A stretch of DNA of 64,000 nucleotides from Lentzea fradiae (GCF_900100955.1 NZ_FNCC01000019.1:1-64000); one strand, 5' to 3'; positions 1 to 8,468 are shown, numbered from the stretch's first letter. Numbers and translations are program-made. Notes: a model not told the origin generated them from the letters alone.

Positions 1-1
1 C

Positions 2-325
2 GCCACCCTGCCCGACGGCGCCACACCGCTGGTGCACTCCGACCAGGGCTTTCAGTACCAGCACGCCTCCTGGCGCACCCTGCTCGACGACGCGGGCCTG
101 ACCCAGTCGATGTCACGGCGGGCCAACTGCCTGGACAACTCGATGGCCGAGAACTTCTTCGGCCACCTGAAGGCAGAACTGTTCCACCACAACAGGTTCG
201 ACACCGTCGAGGAGTTCACCGCGGCACTGGACGACTACATCAGCTGGTACAACACCACCCGCATCTCCACCACGCTCGAGGGCCTGAGCCCGGTCGAATA
301 CCGAGCCCAGGCCCTCGCGGCCTAA
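2..325 (+). CDS. IS3-family transposase (OrfB), C-terminal part, 5' end outside window
   Basis: The open frame enters from the left edge and ends at a TAA at 323-325, so only the last ~107 residues are visible. They show the second half of an rve/DDE integrase core: HSDQG holds the second catalytic Asp, and an SMSR-x-x-NCLDNS-x-AENFFG block carries the catalytic Glu. The tail has the IS3-type elements YISWYN and LSPVEYR. An inverted-repeat-like element follows 14 bp downstream. Known for the family: OrfAB catalyses copy-out/paste-in transposition. The catalytic motifs visible here are intact, but activity cannot be judged without the left half. There is no link to the biosynthetic genes further right. 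Confidence 0.9.
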   Translation, partial: ATLPDGATPLVHSDQGFQYQHASWRTLLDDAGLTQSMSRRANCLDNSMAENFFGHLKAELFHHNRFDTVEEFTAALDDYISWYNTTRISTTLEGLSPVEYRAQALAA

Positions 326-339
326 CCTTCAGTTAGCCA

Positions 340-363
340 GTCCAACCTTCGGGGAGCGGTTCA
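340..363. repeat. Putative right terminal inverted repeat of the IS3-family element
   Basis: The stretch ends in GGGGAGCGGTTCA. Its complement begins TGAACCGCTCCCC, the usual outer start (TGAACCG-C-rich) of IS3-family terminal repeats. It lies 14 bp after the transposase stop, where the right end is expected. The matching left repeat and target-site duplication are outside the window, so this is a position-plus-motif call. Confidence 0.6.
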
Positions 364-467
364 GGATTGCCCTCAGGAACCGGCCCTTCTCGTGCTCTGT
401 GGTGGCGGAACACGACCTGCGGATCTACCACCCGGGTGGTCGGGCGTCGTAGGGCTGTCCCGGACGG

Positions 468-1394
468 TCAGGCGCGCTCGACGGCGTCGGCCTGCGGGCC
501 CCGGTCGCTCTGCCGGATGCGGAACCGCACCCGCTCGCCGGCCACCAGGGGCTCGCCGGAGACCACCGAGACGTGCACGAAGAGGTCGGGCCCGCCCGCG
601 TCGGGGGTGATGAAGCCGAAGCCGCGGTCGGCGTCGTAGCGGGCCACCGTGCCGTCGCCGGACCGGGCGGCCGAACGGGACTGGCTGGGGGCCGGGGCGG
701 CCTCCACCGGCTCGCCGGCGGCCACGAACCGCACGTCGCGCGCCTGACGGCCCTGGTCCGCGGTGACCGCGGTGAACGAGACCCGGTCGCCCTCGAACGG
801 CAGGTACCGGTCGTCGACCAGGGCGCGCACGTGCAGGAAGACGTCGCCCTCCCCGTCGTCGGCGGCCACGAAGCCGAACGCCTTCTCCTCGTCGAACCAC
901 AGCACGGTGCCATCGGCGCCGTCGCCGGGCGCGACGAGAGGGCCCTTGCGGACCCCGGCGTCGAAGCTCAGCGGCACCACGTGCTGGGCCTGCGGCCCCT
1001 TCTCCCCCGAGGTGACGACGAAGGCCACCCGCTGCCCTGCCGCGAGGACGCCCCCGGTGACGATGGCGGAGGAGTGCACGAACACCTCCGCGCCCCCGCC
1101 GTCGGGCGCGGCGAACCCGTAGCCCTTGGCCGGTTCGTACCAGGAGACGGTGGCGAGCACGCCCAAGGTCGCGCCGGGCGAGGAGTCCCCCGTGACGGTG
1201 ACGCGCAGCGCCTGCGGACCGCGAGGGCCCTCACCGGCCTCGAACTCCACCGTCTGGCCCTCGCGGAGGGCCCGGGCCGCGCCCTCGCCCTGCACCTGCG
1301 AGACGTGCACGAAGATGTCGTCGCTGCCGTCGTCGGGGGCGAGGAAGCCGAAGCCTCGCTCGAGGTCGTACCAACGGACGGTTCCCTGCTGCAC
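468..1394 (-). CDS. Four-fold tandem cold-shock-domain protein
   Basis: A 308-residue protein built from four cold-shock domains of about 65-70 residues joined by short linkers. Each repeat opens with a G/A-T-V-x-W/R-Y/F-D/E motif and carries RNP1-like (RGFGFL, KGYGFA, KAFGFV, RGFGFI) and RNP2-like (IFVHV, VFVHS, VFLHV, LFVHV) blocks. The first repeat starts at about residue 3 and the last ends near the C terminus. Bacterial CspA-type proteins normally have one domain of ~70 residues, so four in one chain is unusual. The role is inferred to be single-stranded RNA/DNA binding with high avidity. The GTG at 1394 was chosen because AGGAG lies 6 nt upstream and it places the start just before repeat 1, as in single-domain CSPs; a longer frame upstream adds 20 unrelated residues. 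It is convergent with the IS element and stands alone. Confidence 0.85.
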   Translation of the reverse strand: MQQGTVRWYDLERGFGFLAPDDGSDDIFVHVSQVQGEGAARALREGQTVEFEAGEGPRGPQALRVTVTGDSSPGATLGVLATVSWYEPAKGYGFAAPDGGGAEVFVHSSAIVTGGVLAAGQRVAFVVTSGEKGPQAQHVVPLSFDAGVRKGPLVAPGDGADGTVLWFDEEKAFGFVAADDGEGDVFLHVRALVDDRYLPFEGDRVSFTAVTADQGRQARDVRFVAAGEPVEAAPAPSQSRSAARSGDGTVARYDADRGFGFITPDAGGPDLFVHVSVVSGEPLVAGERVRFRIRQSDRGPQADAVERA

Positions 1395-1490
1395 GGTGCA
1401 CTCCTGGTCTAGCGGATGATCGAGGGGTCCAGTGTCCCAGGCGCCGCGGGACACCGCCGCCTCGCTTCCGCCGACCGGTGAGCCGACGTC

Positions 1491-2798
1491 TCAGTTGACG
1501 GCGGAGCAGGTCACGGCCGGGCTGGCGGGTTCAGGACCGGCGGCGACGAACCCGAACGAGGTGGTTCCCCCGGCGGTGAGCACGGCGTTGTGGCCGGCGT
1601 TGCTGACGGTCACCGCGGTCGTGTCCTGGGTCAGGGTGCCGTTCCACAGGTTGCCGATGGTGTGGTCCGCGACCGGCTCCCACGTGATGGTCCAGCCGGT
1701 CAGGCCATCTGAGCTGGTGTTGCGCACTGTCACCTCGACCTGGTAGCCGCCCGGCCACGAGTTGGTCACCTCGTAACGGGCATCACAGGCGGTCGTGACC
1801 GTGGTCGTCGCCGTGGTGGAGCCGGCCTGGGCGGTGCTGCCGGGCCGGTCGCCCTGCACGACGATGCCGATCACGACACCGGCGGCGACCAGGGCGGCCG
1901 CACCGGTGACCAGCGCGATCACCCGGCGCGGCGGGTGGCGGCGGACGGTCAGCACCCTCGTCCCGCTCTTCGGGGGCGCGGCGGGCAGCGGCAGTCCCTC
2001 CGCGACCGCCGCCAGCAGCTTGTGGGCCTCGGCCATCGTCGGGCGTTGGGCCGCGTCACGACGCAGGAGGCGCAGGAGCACGTCGCCGAGCGGGCCACCC
2101 ACCCGTGGCGGCTCGAACTCCCCGCGGACCACGCGTTGCAGGAGCGCGTAGGGGTTGTCGTCCACCCCGAACGGCGGCGTGCCCTCCAGTGCCGCGTAGA
2201 GGGTCGCGCCGAGGGAGAACACGTCCGAGGCGAACGTCGCCGCCTCGCCCGCCGCCACCTCCGGCGCCAGGAAGGCCGGCGTGCCGACGATCAGGCGGGC
2301 GTCGGTCACCGTGCCCTCGCCGACCGCGCGGGCGATGCCGAAGTCGGTGATCTTCGCGATGCCGTCCTCGGCCAGCAGGACGTTGAACGTCGAGACGTCC
2401 CGGTGCACGATGCCCTCCGCGTGCGCCGCCGCCAGCGCGGCGGCGACCTGCCTGCCCACGGCCGCGACCACCCCCGGCGGCAGCGCGCCCCGCTCGGCGA
2501 TCAGCGCCGCGAGACTGCGGGAGGGCAGGTACTCCAGCACCAGACAGGGCTTGCCGTCGTGCTCGACGACCTCGTACACGCTGATCGCGTGCGGGTGCCG
2601 CAGCCGACCGGCGACCCGGCCCTCGCGCAGCATCTGCGCCACCGCGTCCGGGGACCGCCGCTCCGTGTTGAGCAGCTTGACCGCGACCACGCGGTCCGAC
2701 TGCTCGTCGCGCGCCTGCCAGACCACCCCCATGGAGCCCTGGCCGATCGGCGACACCAGCCGGTACTTCCCGGCGATGACCTCACCCTCTTCTGGCAC
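1491..2798 (-). CDS. Transmembrane Ser/Thr protein kinase with extracellular CBM2-like domain
   Basis: 435 residues. Residues 10-265 form a PknB-type kinase: glycine loop GQGSMG (19-24), ATP-binding Lys41 in VAVK, HRD at 132-134, DFG at 152-154 and APE near 178-180. A single hydrophobic segment spans about 293-314, followed by a Thr-rich linker. From Cys338 to the end there is a beta-sandwich resembling carbohydrate-binding module family 2, with the NSWPGGYQ, TGWTITW, NLWNG and C-terminal SFGF elements. The kinase should face the cytoplasm and the CBM2-like domain the cell surface, suggesting a cell-wall or polysaccharide sensor (inference). In the catalytic loop the usual HRDxKPxN reads HRDVSTFN, so the conserved Lys is Ser; Asp and Asn remain. 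The GTG start has no strong Shine-Dalgarno sequence. Divergent from the lipoprotein gene. Confidence 0.88.
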   Translation of the reverse strand: MPEEGEVIAGKYRLVSPIGQGSMGVVWQARDEQSDRVVAVKLLNTERRSPDAVAQMLREGRVAGRLRHPHAISVYEVVEHDGKPCLVLEYLPSRSLAALIAERGALPPGVVAAVGRQVAAALAAAHAEGIVHRDVSTFNVLLAEDGIAKITDFGIARAVGEGTVTDARLIVGTPAFLAPEVAAGEAATFASDVFSLGATLYAALEGTPPFGVDDNPYALLQRVVRGEFEPPRVGGPLGDVLLRLLRRDAAQRPTMAEAHKLLAAVAEGLPLPAAPPKSGTRVLTVRRHPPRRVIALVTGAAALVAAGVVIGIVVQGDRPGSTAQAGSTTATTTVTTACDARYEVTNSWPGGYQVEVTVRNTSSDGLTGWTITWEPVADHTIGNLWNGTLTQDTTAVTVSNAGHNAVLTAGGTTSFGFVAAGPEPASPAVTCSAVN

Positions 2799-3012
2799 AC
2801 GCCGACGCTACTTGGCCGAGCCGATCATCGGCCACCTTCGAACGCGCGAGCGGGGTTCGAGAGCCGCACTTGCAGCGTGACGCGACCTTTGCCGTCACGG
2901 TTTCCGTGTCCGATATTCCCTCCGACACGAAACCCCGTCGTCGGCGGTCAGCCGTAATAGGTCGGCCTCGTGCGGCGACAAGCAGGCAGTCACCTCACCT
3001 CGTGGAGTAGCT

Positions 3013-3363
3013 GTGCGCACCGCGTCCGTTCTCACCCTCATCGCACTACTCGCTCTGACCGGGTGCAGCGCAGTGCCCACCTCAAGCACCTCCGGCGGCG
3101 GGACTACCTCGGTCGCGACTACATCCACCACCAGCTCGCCCGCACCGTCCTCAGCCGGCATCGGACAGACCGTCAGCAACCGAGGGATCACCATCACCGT
3201 GACCGAGGCACGTGCGGTGAACTCCGTCCTGATGAACGAGTCCGACCACCGTTCAGGCTCGGGTTATGTGCCGCAAGCGGCTACCGTCATCGGCTGGGGC
3301 TTCCAGGACACCACCGGCTTCTCGGGAACGACCAACTTCACCACAGTCCGCTTTGACGCCTGA
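3013..3363 (+). CDS. Small secreted lipoprotein
   Basis: 116 residues starting at GTG. The N terminus is a lipoprotein signal: a short charged start, a hydrophobic run, then the lipobox LTGC with the lipid-modified Cys at residue 18. A Ser/Thr-rich linker (about residues 20-48) leads into a short beta-rich domain of about 65 residues with a GQTVSNRGITITVTEAR opening, reminiscent of DUF4352-like immunoglobulin-fold domains. Those are usually longer, so the C terminus may be truncated. Expected location is the outer face of the membrane; function is unknown. The EcsC gene follows 59 bp downstream on the same strand. Confidence 0.65.
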   Translation: MRTASVLTLIALLALTGCSAVPTSSTSGGGTTSVATTSTTSSPAPSSAGIGQTVSNRGITITVTEARAVNSVLMNESDHRSGSGYVPQAATVIGWGFQDTTGFSGTTNFTTVRFDA

Positions 3364-3422
3364 ACTTCGCAGCCGGACAGCCGGCACGACCCAGTGATCA
3401 CGGTCAAGACAGGGAGCTTTGG

Positions 3423-4421
3423 TTGACCAGGCACTTCGACCCAGTCGACGACGGCCTCGAATCCATGAGTTCGTACGAAAGACAGGTGTGGGACAGGCTC
3501 AACGAGCACTGGGAGCGTCGCGACAGCCGCCGTGGCCTGCCGAACTGGGCGAGCGCTGCCGTCAAACGCACCGGAGAGGTCACGCGAGGTGCCCTGAGCG
3601 GTGTCGCGGACGCTGTGCCGGAAGGCGTGAAGCGGCCGATTCGTCAGGCAGGCGGCGCGGTGGCCGGTACGGCCATCAGGCCGGCCCTCGAAGCCGCGAC
3701 GAGGTTGCTGGAACTGGTCAACGTCTGGGCCGTGGAGCTCAACGATCCGCACAGCCTCGAGAAACTCGCCCGCAAGCGTGGCTTGGAACTGCACAGCTTC
3801 ACCGACCTGCGGAAGCAGGACCTCAAAGTCTGCGACCGGCTCCTGACGCGCAACACCCTCAAGTGGAGGACCGCCGGGGCCCTCGAGGGTGGCGCCTTGG
3901 GCTTGTTGGCGATGGTGCCTGTCGCCGGCATCCCGCTGGCGATAACAGCCGACATTCTCGTCATCCAGGTATTGAGCGCGTCGATCGCTTCGCGCATCGC
4001 GTACTCCTACGGGTACGACGCCAAGGACCCGGCCGAGCGGATCTTCATCGAACGCCTGGTGCAGCGATCCTTCGTGGCGCAGGCGGCGAAGGTCAAGCCG
4101 TTGCACGAGACGGCACGCGCGGCGAGCGCGGTCAAGGGACGTGTCAGGTGGTCGCCCAAGCTCCGCGCGGATCATCGTCTCCTGGCTGCCCTTGAGAAGC
4201 TGATGCAGCAGATAGGCCCGGCCGGCTCCAGAGTCGCTGTGAAGGATGTCGCCAAGGCCCTGCCCGTGGTGGGCGTCCTCATCGGTGCCGGCATGAATGC
4301 CGCGATCCTCGGCAACGTGGCGGCCGACGCTCAGCGGTACTGCCAGACCCGATTCTTGTGCGACAGATATGGACTGCCGTTGCCAGCCGCGCTCGCGACG
4401 AACCGCGACGATGACGTGTAA
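3423..4421 (+). CDS. EcsC family protein
   Basis: 332 residues. The central part (about 75-300) matches the EcsC family: a conserved N-terminal helical stretch, a hydrophobic glycine-rich segment around 150-180 with GALGLLAMVPVAG, and a second one near 285-305 (ALPVVGVLIGAGMNAAI). The family is named after B. subtilis EcsC, but its molecular function is not established; membrane association is likely from the two hydrophobic segments. The TTG at 3423 is preferred because GGGAG lies 6 nt upstream; an ATG at 3465 is the alternative. It lies 59 bp after the lipoprotein gene and converges with the ATPase/propeller gene. Confidence 0.8.
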   Translation: MTRHFDPVDDGLESMSSYERQVWDRLNEHWERRDSRRGLPNWASAAVKRTGEVTRGALSGVADAVPEGVKRPIRQAGGAVAGTAIRPALEAATRLLELVNVWAVELNDPHSLEKLARKRGLELHSFTDLRKQDLKVCDRLLTRNTLKWRTAGALEGGALGLLAMVPVAGIPLAITADILVIQVLSASIASRIAYSYGYDAKDPAERIFIERLVQRSFVAQAAKVKPLHETARAASAVKGRVRWSPKLRADHRLLAALEKLMQQIGPAGSRVAVKDVAKALPVVGVLIGAGMNAAILGNVAADAQRYCQTRFLCDRYGLPLPAALATNRDDDV

Positions 4422-4456
4422 CGGTCTGCGCGCCGAAAGTGGCCGAGTGAACGGTT

Positions 4457-6097
4457 TCAGCGTTCGAACGGCTCCCATGCGCTCCATCCGTCACCGTGGC
4501 GGTACGAGCGGCTCAAGAGGGTGCCACTCGTGCTGGTGCCGAACAACTCCAAACGCCCACTGGCCGGTGATGAGCAGGTGAGCGCCACGACAGCTTCGTC
4601 TCCTGGCAGTGCCGTCCATTCCGGTTCCCAGCCATGGCGGCCGTAGTACAAGGCGAGAACGGCGCTACTGTCCACCGCGACGATGACGTGTTGCCGCGAC
4701 TGCTGATGCGATCCGGCGGTCAAGGTCCGGACGTGACCAGGAACGTCCATACTGGACCAATCGCTCCAGACACCACCCGCTCTGTACCACCTGTGCAGGA
4801 GGTTCCCTGATGCCGTGGCTGCGAACAGTTCCTGGTGACCGGTGGTCCGGTTCATCCCCGCCCAGGCCACCGCACTGATGGGCTCCGGCACGCGGATTTC
4901 TCGCCAGGGCGACCATTGCCGAAGTTCACCGTCGGGAAAGCACCGGCTGAAGATCCCGCCTTCGACGGTGACGGCGAACAGGTTCTGCTCGCCGTCCCGC
5001 GGTGAGCCCCCGGCGATCCAGCTCACCTGATCGGGAGTGGCCATCACGCGCCACGGTTGCCAGCGTCCCGGCTCTCCCTCGTACCAGCGGTGCACGAGTC
5101 CCTGACCACCGGTGACGCCGAAGACCTCCAGATGACCAGGACCCAGGCTGGAACTCGCGACGCGGTGCAGCGGTTCGGGTTCGTCCATCGGCCACCACCC
5201 CGAGTCGTCCCACCGGCGCACCAGCCGACCGTGCCGATCGATCGCGAACAACACCGGGTGGCCGTCCCGCACCGCCCCGGCCGCGATGGTGCTCCGTCGA
5301 GCCATCCCGGAGACGGACGGGAAGTCCGCCGCGCCCTTCACGTGCAGCCTCAAGTAGCTCATCCAGTCCACGGCCCGGTTGGTGACCAGGTGCTCGCAGG
5401 CCCGCAGCAGGGACCGAGGTGAACCGCAGACCACCGCGGCGACCGCCCGAGCCGCGTGCTCCGGCAGACCTTCGGCCACGTCCAGCAGGAGATCCGCGGA
5501 CGCGCCGAGATCCAGCGGCTTCACCTCGATCACGGGATGAGGCCGCCACACGGCCGTCGGACTGGTGATGATCACGTCGCCCGGCCCGGCCGCGGGAACA
5601 AGCCGCCTCACGTCCAGGGGCGAGACATCATCCAGGACCAGCAGCCACCGGTCGTTCTTGGTGGCCAGCACGCCGTGCAGCACGTCCACCGGGTTCACCA
5701 CGGCGCTTTCACCGGGAGCCAGCACGTTCAGCAGGTTGCGGCACTGCTCGTCCGGCTCACGGCCGCCGATCCACAGCATGGACCCGTAGCGGTCCTGGTG
5801 GGCACACCCGTAAGCCGCGGCCAGTGCCGACTTGCCGACGCCGCTCTCACCGGTGAGCACCCGCACGATCGGCTTCGACGGGCGGCCGGTGAAAACATCC
5901 GACAGGGCGGCGAGGTCGCCCTCTCGGCCGATCAGGTCCGGGACACCGGAGAAGTCAACCGAGACGAACTCGCGGGACCGTGAGCCGTTGACGACGACGA
6001 TGCCGTGTACCGATCCCGCCTGCACGATGGCGCCGTACACCGGACCGGTGTTGCTGTTGGCCGTGTCACTTGCAGGGAGATCGCCAGTCATGCCCAC
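4457..6097 (-). CDS. STAND-like ATPase fused to a C-terminal lectin-like beta-propeller
   Basis: 546 residues. The N terminus holds a GAIVQAGSVHGIVVV element of a type often found ahead of actinobacterial NB-ARC/NACHT ATPases. Residues 50-260 form an AfsR/NB-ARC-like P-loop ATPase: a GREGDL entry motif, Walker A GESGVGKS (83-90) and Walker B LLVLDDV (152-158). From about 275 to the end there are repeated ~45-residue units with aromatic motifs (WDDSGWW, HRWYEG, QWSPW, HRWYRA, WSDWSS, WSAWEPF) and recurring LEVFG/QELFA strands, typical of PLL/tachylectin-like propellers. The combination suggests ligand-controlled oligomerisation, for signalling or defence (inference). No effector domain is obvious. 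The start is GTG 6097 or ATG 6091; neither has a convincing ribosome site. Confidence 0.7.
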   Translation of the reverse strand: MGMTGDLPASDTANSNTGPVYGAIVQAGSVHGIVVVNGSRSREFVSVDFSGVPDLIGREGDLAALSDVFTGRPSKPIVRVLTGESGVGKSALAAAYGCAHQDRYGSMLWIGGREPDEQCRNLLNVLAPGESAVVNPVDVLHGVLATKNDRWLLVLDDVSPLDVRRLVPAAGPGDVIITSPTAVWRPHPVIEVKPLDLGASADLLLDVAEGLPEHAARAVAAVVCGSPRSLLRACEHLVTNRAVDWMSYLRLHVKGAADFPSVSGMARRSTIAAGAVRDGHPVLFAIDRHGRLVRRWDDSGWWPMDEPEPLHRVASSSLGPGHLEVFGVTGGQGLVHRWYEGEPGRWQPWRVMATPDQVSWIAGGSPRDGEQNLFAVTVEGGIFSRCFPDGELRQWSPWREIRVPEPISAVAWAGMNRTTGHQELFAATASGNLLHRWYRAGGVWSDWSSMDVPGHVRTLTAGSHQQSRQHVIVAVDSSAVLALYYGRHGWEPEWTALPGDEAVVALTCSSPASGRLELFGTSTSGTLLSRSYRHGDGWSAWEPFER

Positions 6098-6297
6098 CTG
6101 TCGATCTGGAGCGCGTGAGCGTTTCCACGTGCTGACCGCCTACCTGATGCCCTGAGTTCTGGCACCCGACAGGTGGACTTCTCCACGAGCGCACTCGTCC
6201 TCGGTGCCGTTCTCGTCGGCGAGGGCCAAGACCGAGGTCTCGGCCAGGACGAGGGCGAGACGCCTCACCGCGGCGCAGGTCGCGCGGCCACGGCGAA

Positions 6298-6329
6298 CGG
6301 CCCGCCGCACGATCGTGTGCGACGGGCCG
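6298..6329. terminator. Stem-loop terminator
   Basis: A near-perfect palindrome, CGGCCCGCCGCAC paired with GTGTGCGACGGGCCG around a GATC centre. It lies just after the last stop codon (6339) of the leftward monooxygenase operon and before the beta-propeller gene, so it probably ends leftward transcription. There is no T-run, as is common in actinomycetes. Confidence 0.65.
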
Positions 6330-6338
6330 CCTGCCGGG

Positions 6339-6939
6339 TCAAGCCCGGTACGGCTCGCAGTTGTAGCCGCTGTGGAACTTCATCCGGTTGCGCGTGTTGG
6401 GCCCGTAGATCCCGTCGGGCGCGGAGCGGAGGTCTGCACGCCCTTCACCGCGGCTTCCGTGCGCGGGCCGAAGCTGCCGTCCCGGTCGAGGTCGCACACG
6501 AACTCGCCGCTGTACGGCGCTGCTGGGCGGACTCCGGGACAACACTGGATCAGCCCGCGCTGCAGGCCGGTCACGACGGCGGTGTTCGCGGCCAGCCCGC
6601 GACCGGTGTCCACGGCCCAGATCACACCGGCGACGCTGTCGGCGGAGTACGGGGTCCCGGCCGTTCGGGTGCAGGGCCAGCCCATTGAGGAATGCGGCGC
6701 CGGGCATTGCGGCGACACGTACGGGTTGCCGGTGGGAGCTTCCAGACGCCGGCGCGCAGCGGTCAGCGAGTTGAGGTTGTAGTAGATGGTCCCGTCGTCG
6801 GCGCGCACGTTCCGGTCAGCATCTCGCCGTTCTCGCTGCGGACGAGCGTCGTGACCGCGCCCGATCGCCGAAGGCGTACGAGCGAAGCTCCGGCGAGTTG
6901 CGCCACCGCCGCGGCTACGACCAGGAAGGCCGCTCTCAT
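6339..6939 (-). pseudogene. Frame-disrupted secreted protein: SMP-30-like and peptidoglycan-binding-like remnants
   Basis: Homology-like segments lie in different frames. An ATG at 6939 overlaps the upstream stop by 4 nt and opens a signal peptide (MRAAFLVVAAAVAQLAGA). The signal then shifts frame to an ADDGTIYYNLNSL segment, then to an SMP-30/gluconolactonase-like block (AAFLNGLALHPNG in one frame, YSADSVAGVIWAVDTG in another). It ends in a peptidoglycan-binding-like block, again split between two frames (CDLDRDGSFGPRTEAAVK, then DGIYGPNTRNRMKFHSGYN). The span of 601 nt is not a multiple of three. I read this as a decayed gene, or fusion of two gene remnants, that once closed the monooxygenase operon. 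Clustered sequencing errors could mimic it. Confidence 0.55.
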
Positions 6940-7232
6940 GTCGGATCTCCGGACACGCGCGTGGCCGTGAACGGGACCGTCAGGAAGACCGCCTTCGCTT
7001 TGCCCGTCATCGCGTCTCCGTCCAGCGTGGCCGCGCACTTCAGCTTCGCTTTGAGGGGTGAGGTGATGGAGGCGGTGAAGGTGACCTCGACACCCTTGAG
7101 CTTGCCTTCACTGATGGGACGGCCGTCGAAGGTGCCGTCCAGGGCGTCGCCCGCCGACCGCAGGACCAGTTCGACGGTGTCCTCGCCGCCCCCGGTGACC
7201 ATGGTGAGCCGCCACGTTCCGTCGATGTTCAT
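6936..7232 (-). CDS. Small beta-rich protein of unknown function
   Basis: 98 residues, ATG start overlapping the stop of the upstream FAD monooxygenase by 3 nt, so translation is probably coupled. The sequence alternates short polar strands (WRLTMV, TVELVLRS, GTFDG, KGVEVTFTA, LKAKLKCAATLDGD, GKAKAV), typical of a small beta-barrel of lipocalin-like or DUF-type shape. There is no signal peptide or membrane segment. Proteins of this shape often sit next to enzymes acting on small hydrophobic molecules, but no function can be assigned. The disrupted secreted gene starts within its last codons. Confidence 0.7.
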   Translation of the reverse strand: MNIDGTWRLTMVTGGGEDTVELVLRSAGDALDGTFDGRPISEGKLKGVEVTFTASITSPLKAKLKCAATLDGDAMTGKAKAVFLTVPFTATRVSGDPT

Positions 7233-8392
7233 CGGTTGATCTCCTCCTTGAGCTCTCGCATCTTGTCGCCGCCCTCGTGGCTGTCGTCCCGGTCGAACAG
7301 GAAGCCGGCCGCGCCGTCGAGGGCGGTGGACCACTCCGCGGAGCGCGGCAGCATCGTCTCCTCGTAAGCGCGCACGGCCTCGCCCACCGTGTCGGCACGA
7401 CTCAGGGCCATGGCCAGCTCGTACGCGTCGAGCATCGCCAGGTTGACGCCGACGCCCACCGGCGGCATGAGGTGGGCGGCGTCGCCGAGCAGGGTCGCGG
7501 TCGGCGAGTGTTCCCAGGTGTGCGCCGCGGGCAGCACGAACAGGGGGCGGTCGACGTACGGGCCGTCGTTGTCGGCGATCAGGCGGAGCACCTCCGGCGA
7601 CCAGCCGGCGAACTGGTCGAGCAGGTGGGCCCGCAGACCGGCGGTGTCGTCGATGCTCAGCCCCGCCTCCGAGATCCAGTGCAGCGGGGCGCGCTGGACG
7701 ATGTAGACCCGGATGTGGTCGCCGCTGTTGCGCTGGGCGGCCAGGGCGCGTTCGCCGTCCGTGCCGGTCGCGAGGCCGTGGCCGACCAGCTCGGCGATGC
7801 CCGGATGACGCTTCTCGACGTCGTCGAAGCGGGCCTCCAGGAAGTTCACGCCGGTGTAGAGCGGCACCGCGGAGGAGACCGCCGGGCGCACCCGGGAGAA
7901 CGCTCCGTCCGCGCCGATGACCAGGTCGGTCTCGACCGTGCCGCCGTCGGAGAAGTGCAGCCGCCGAGGTCCGTCGGTGGGGCCGTTGACCGATTGGAGG
8001 GCGCGGCCCCACTGGACGGTGCCCGGCTCGAGGGAGTCGAGCAGCAGGTCGCGCAGCACGCCGCGGTCGATCTCCGGCTTGTACCGGTCGTCGGGCTCCG
8101 GCAGCTGGCGGAACACCACGTTGCCCTTGGTGTCGAAGCGCCGCATCTCCTGGCCCTCCGGGCGGGCGAGGGCGAAGAACTGGTCGAGCAGCCCGGCCTC
8201 GCGCAGCGCCAGCTGACCGTCGTCGGCGTGCAGGTCGAGGCTGCCGCCCTGGTTGCGGGCGTGCACGTCGGCGTCGCGGTCGTAGACCGTGACCGGGATG
8301 CCGTGCCGCTGCAGGATCCGGGCGCAGGTCAGGCCGCCGGGGCCGGCCCCGATGATGCTGATCCTGGCCTCGGCCGGTCGGGGGTTCGTCAT
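7229..8392 (-). CDS. TetX-like FAD-dependent monooxygenase
   Basis: 387 residues of the flavoprotein aromatic hydroxylase (PHBH/TetX) group. The N-terminal Rossmann motif is IIGAGPGGLTCARIL (from about residue 11); the second FAD motif is DLVIGADGAFSRVR, and the C-terminal FAD-ribityl motif is LLGDAAHLMPPVGVGVN. Such enzymes hydroxylate aromatic or polyketide substrates with NAD(P)H and O2 in the cytoplasm; the TetX branch inactivates tetracyclines. ATG 8392 is chosen because AGAGGA lies just upstream; a longer frame would run through the promoter and into the divergent regulator. Divergence from a TetR gene with a shared palindrome suggests drug- or metabolite-induced expression. A detoxification role is inferred; the substrate is unknown. 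Confidence 0.85.
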   Translation of the reverse strand: MTNPRPAEARISIIGAGPGGLTCARILQRHGIPVTVYDRDADVHARNQGGSLDLHADDGQLALREAGLLDQFFALARPEGQEMRRFDTKGNVVFRQLPEPDDRYKPEIDRGVLRDLLLDSLEPGTVQWGRALQSVNGPTDGPRRLHFSDGGTVETDLVIGADGAFSRVRPAVSSAVPLYTGVNFLEARFDDVEKRHPGIAELVGHGLATGTDGERALAAQRNSGDHIRVYIVQRAPLHWISEAGLSIDDTAGLRAHLLDQFAGWSPEVLRLIADNDGPYVDRPLFVLPAAHTWEHSPTATLLGDAAHLMPPVGVGVNLAMLDAYELAMALSRADTVGEAVRAYEETMLPRSAEWSTALDGAAGFLFDRDDSHEGGDKMRELKEEINR

Positions 8393-8445
8393 CGCGTCTT
8401 CCTCTCGTGGGTTCGTCGCCCCGTCACCATAAACAGAACAAGACC

Positions 8446-8468
8446 AAACTTGCAACTGTTCCAAGTTT
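8446..8468. promoter_or_regulatory. Candidate TetR operator between divergent monooxygenase and tetR genes
   Basis: Perfect inverted repeat AAACTTG-N9-CAAGTTT, with a further half-site CAAGTTC about 10 bp to the right (8479-8485). It sits in the 110-bp divergent intergenic region, 35 bp before the TetR start, the usual place for an autoregulated TetR operator that controls both promoters. Confidence 0.55.
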
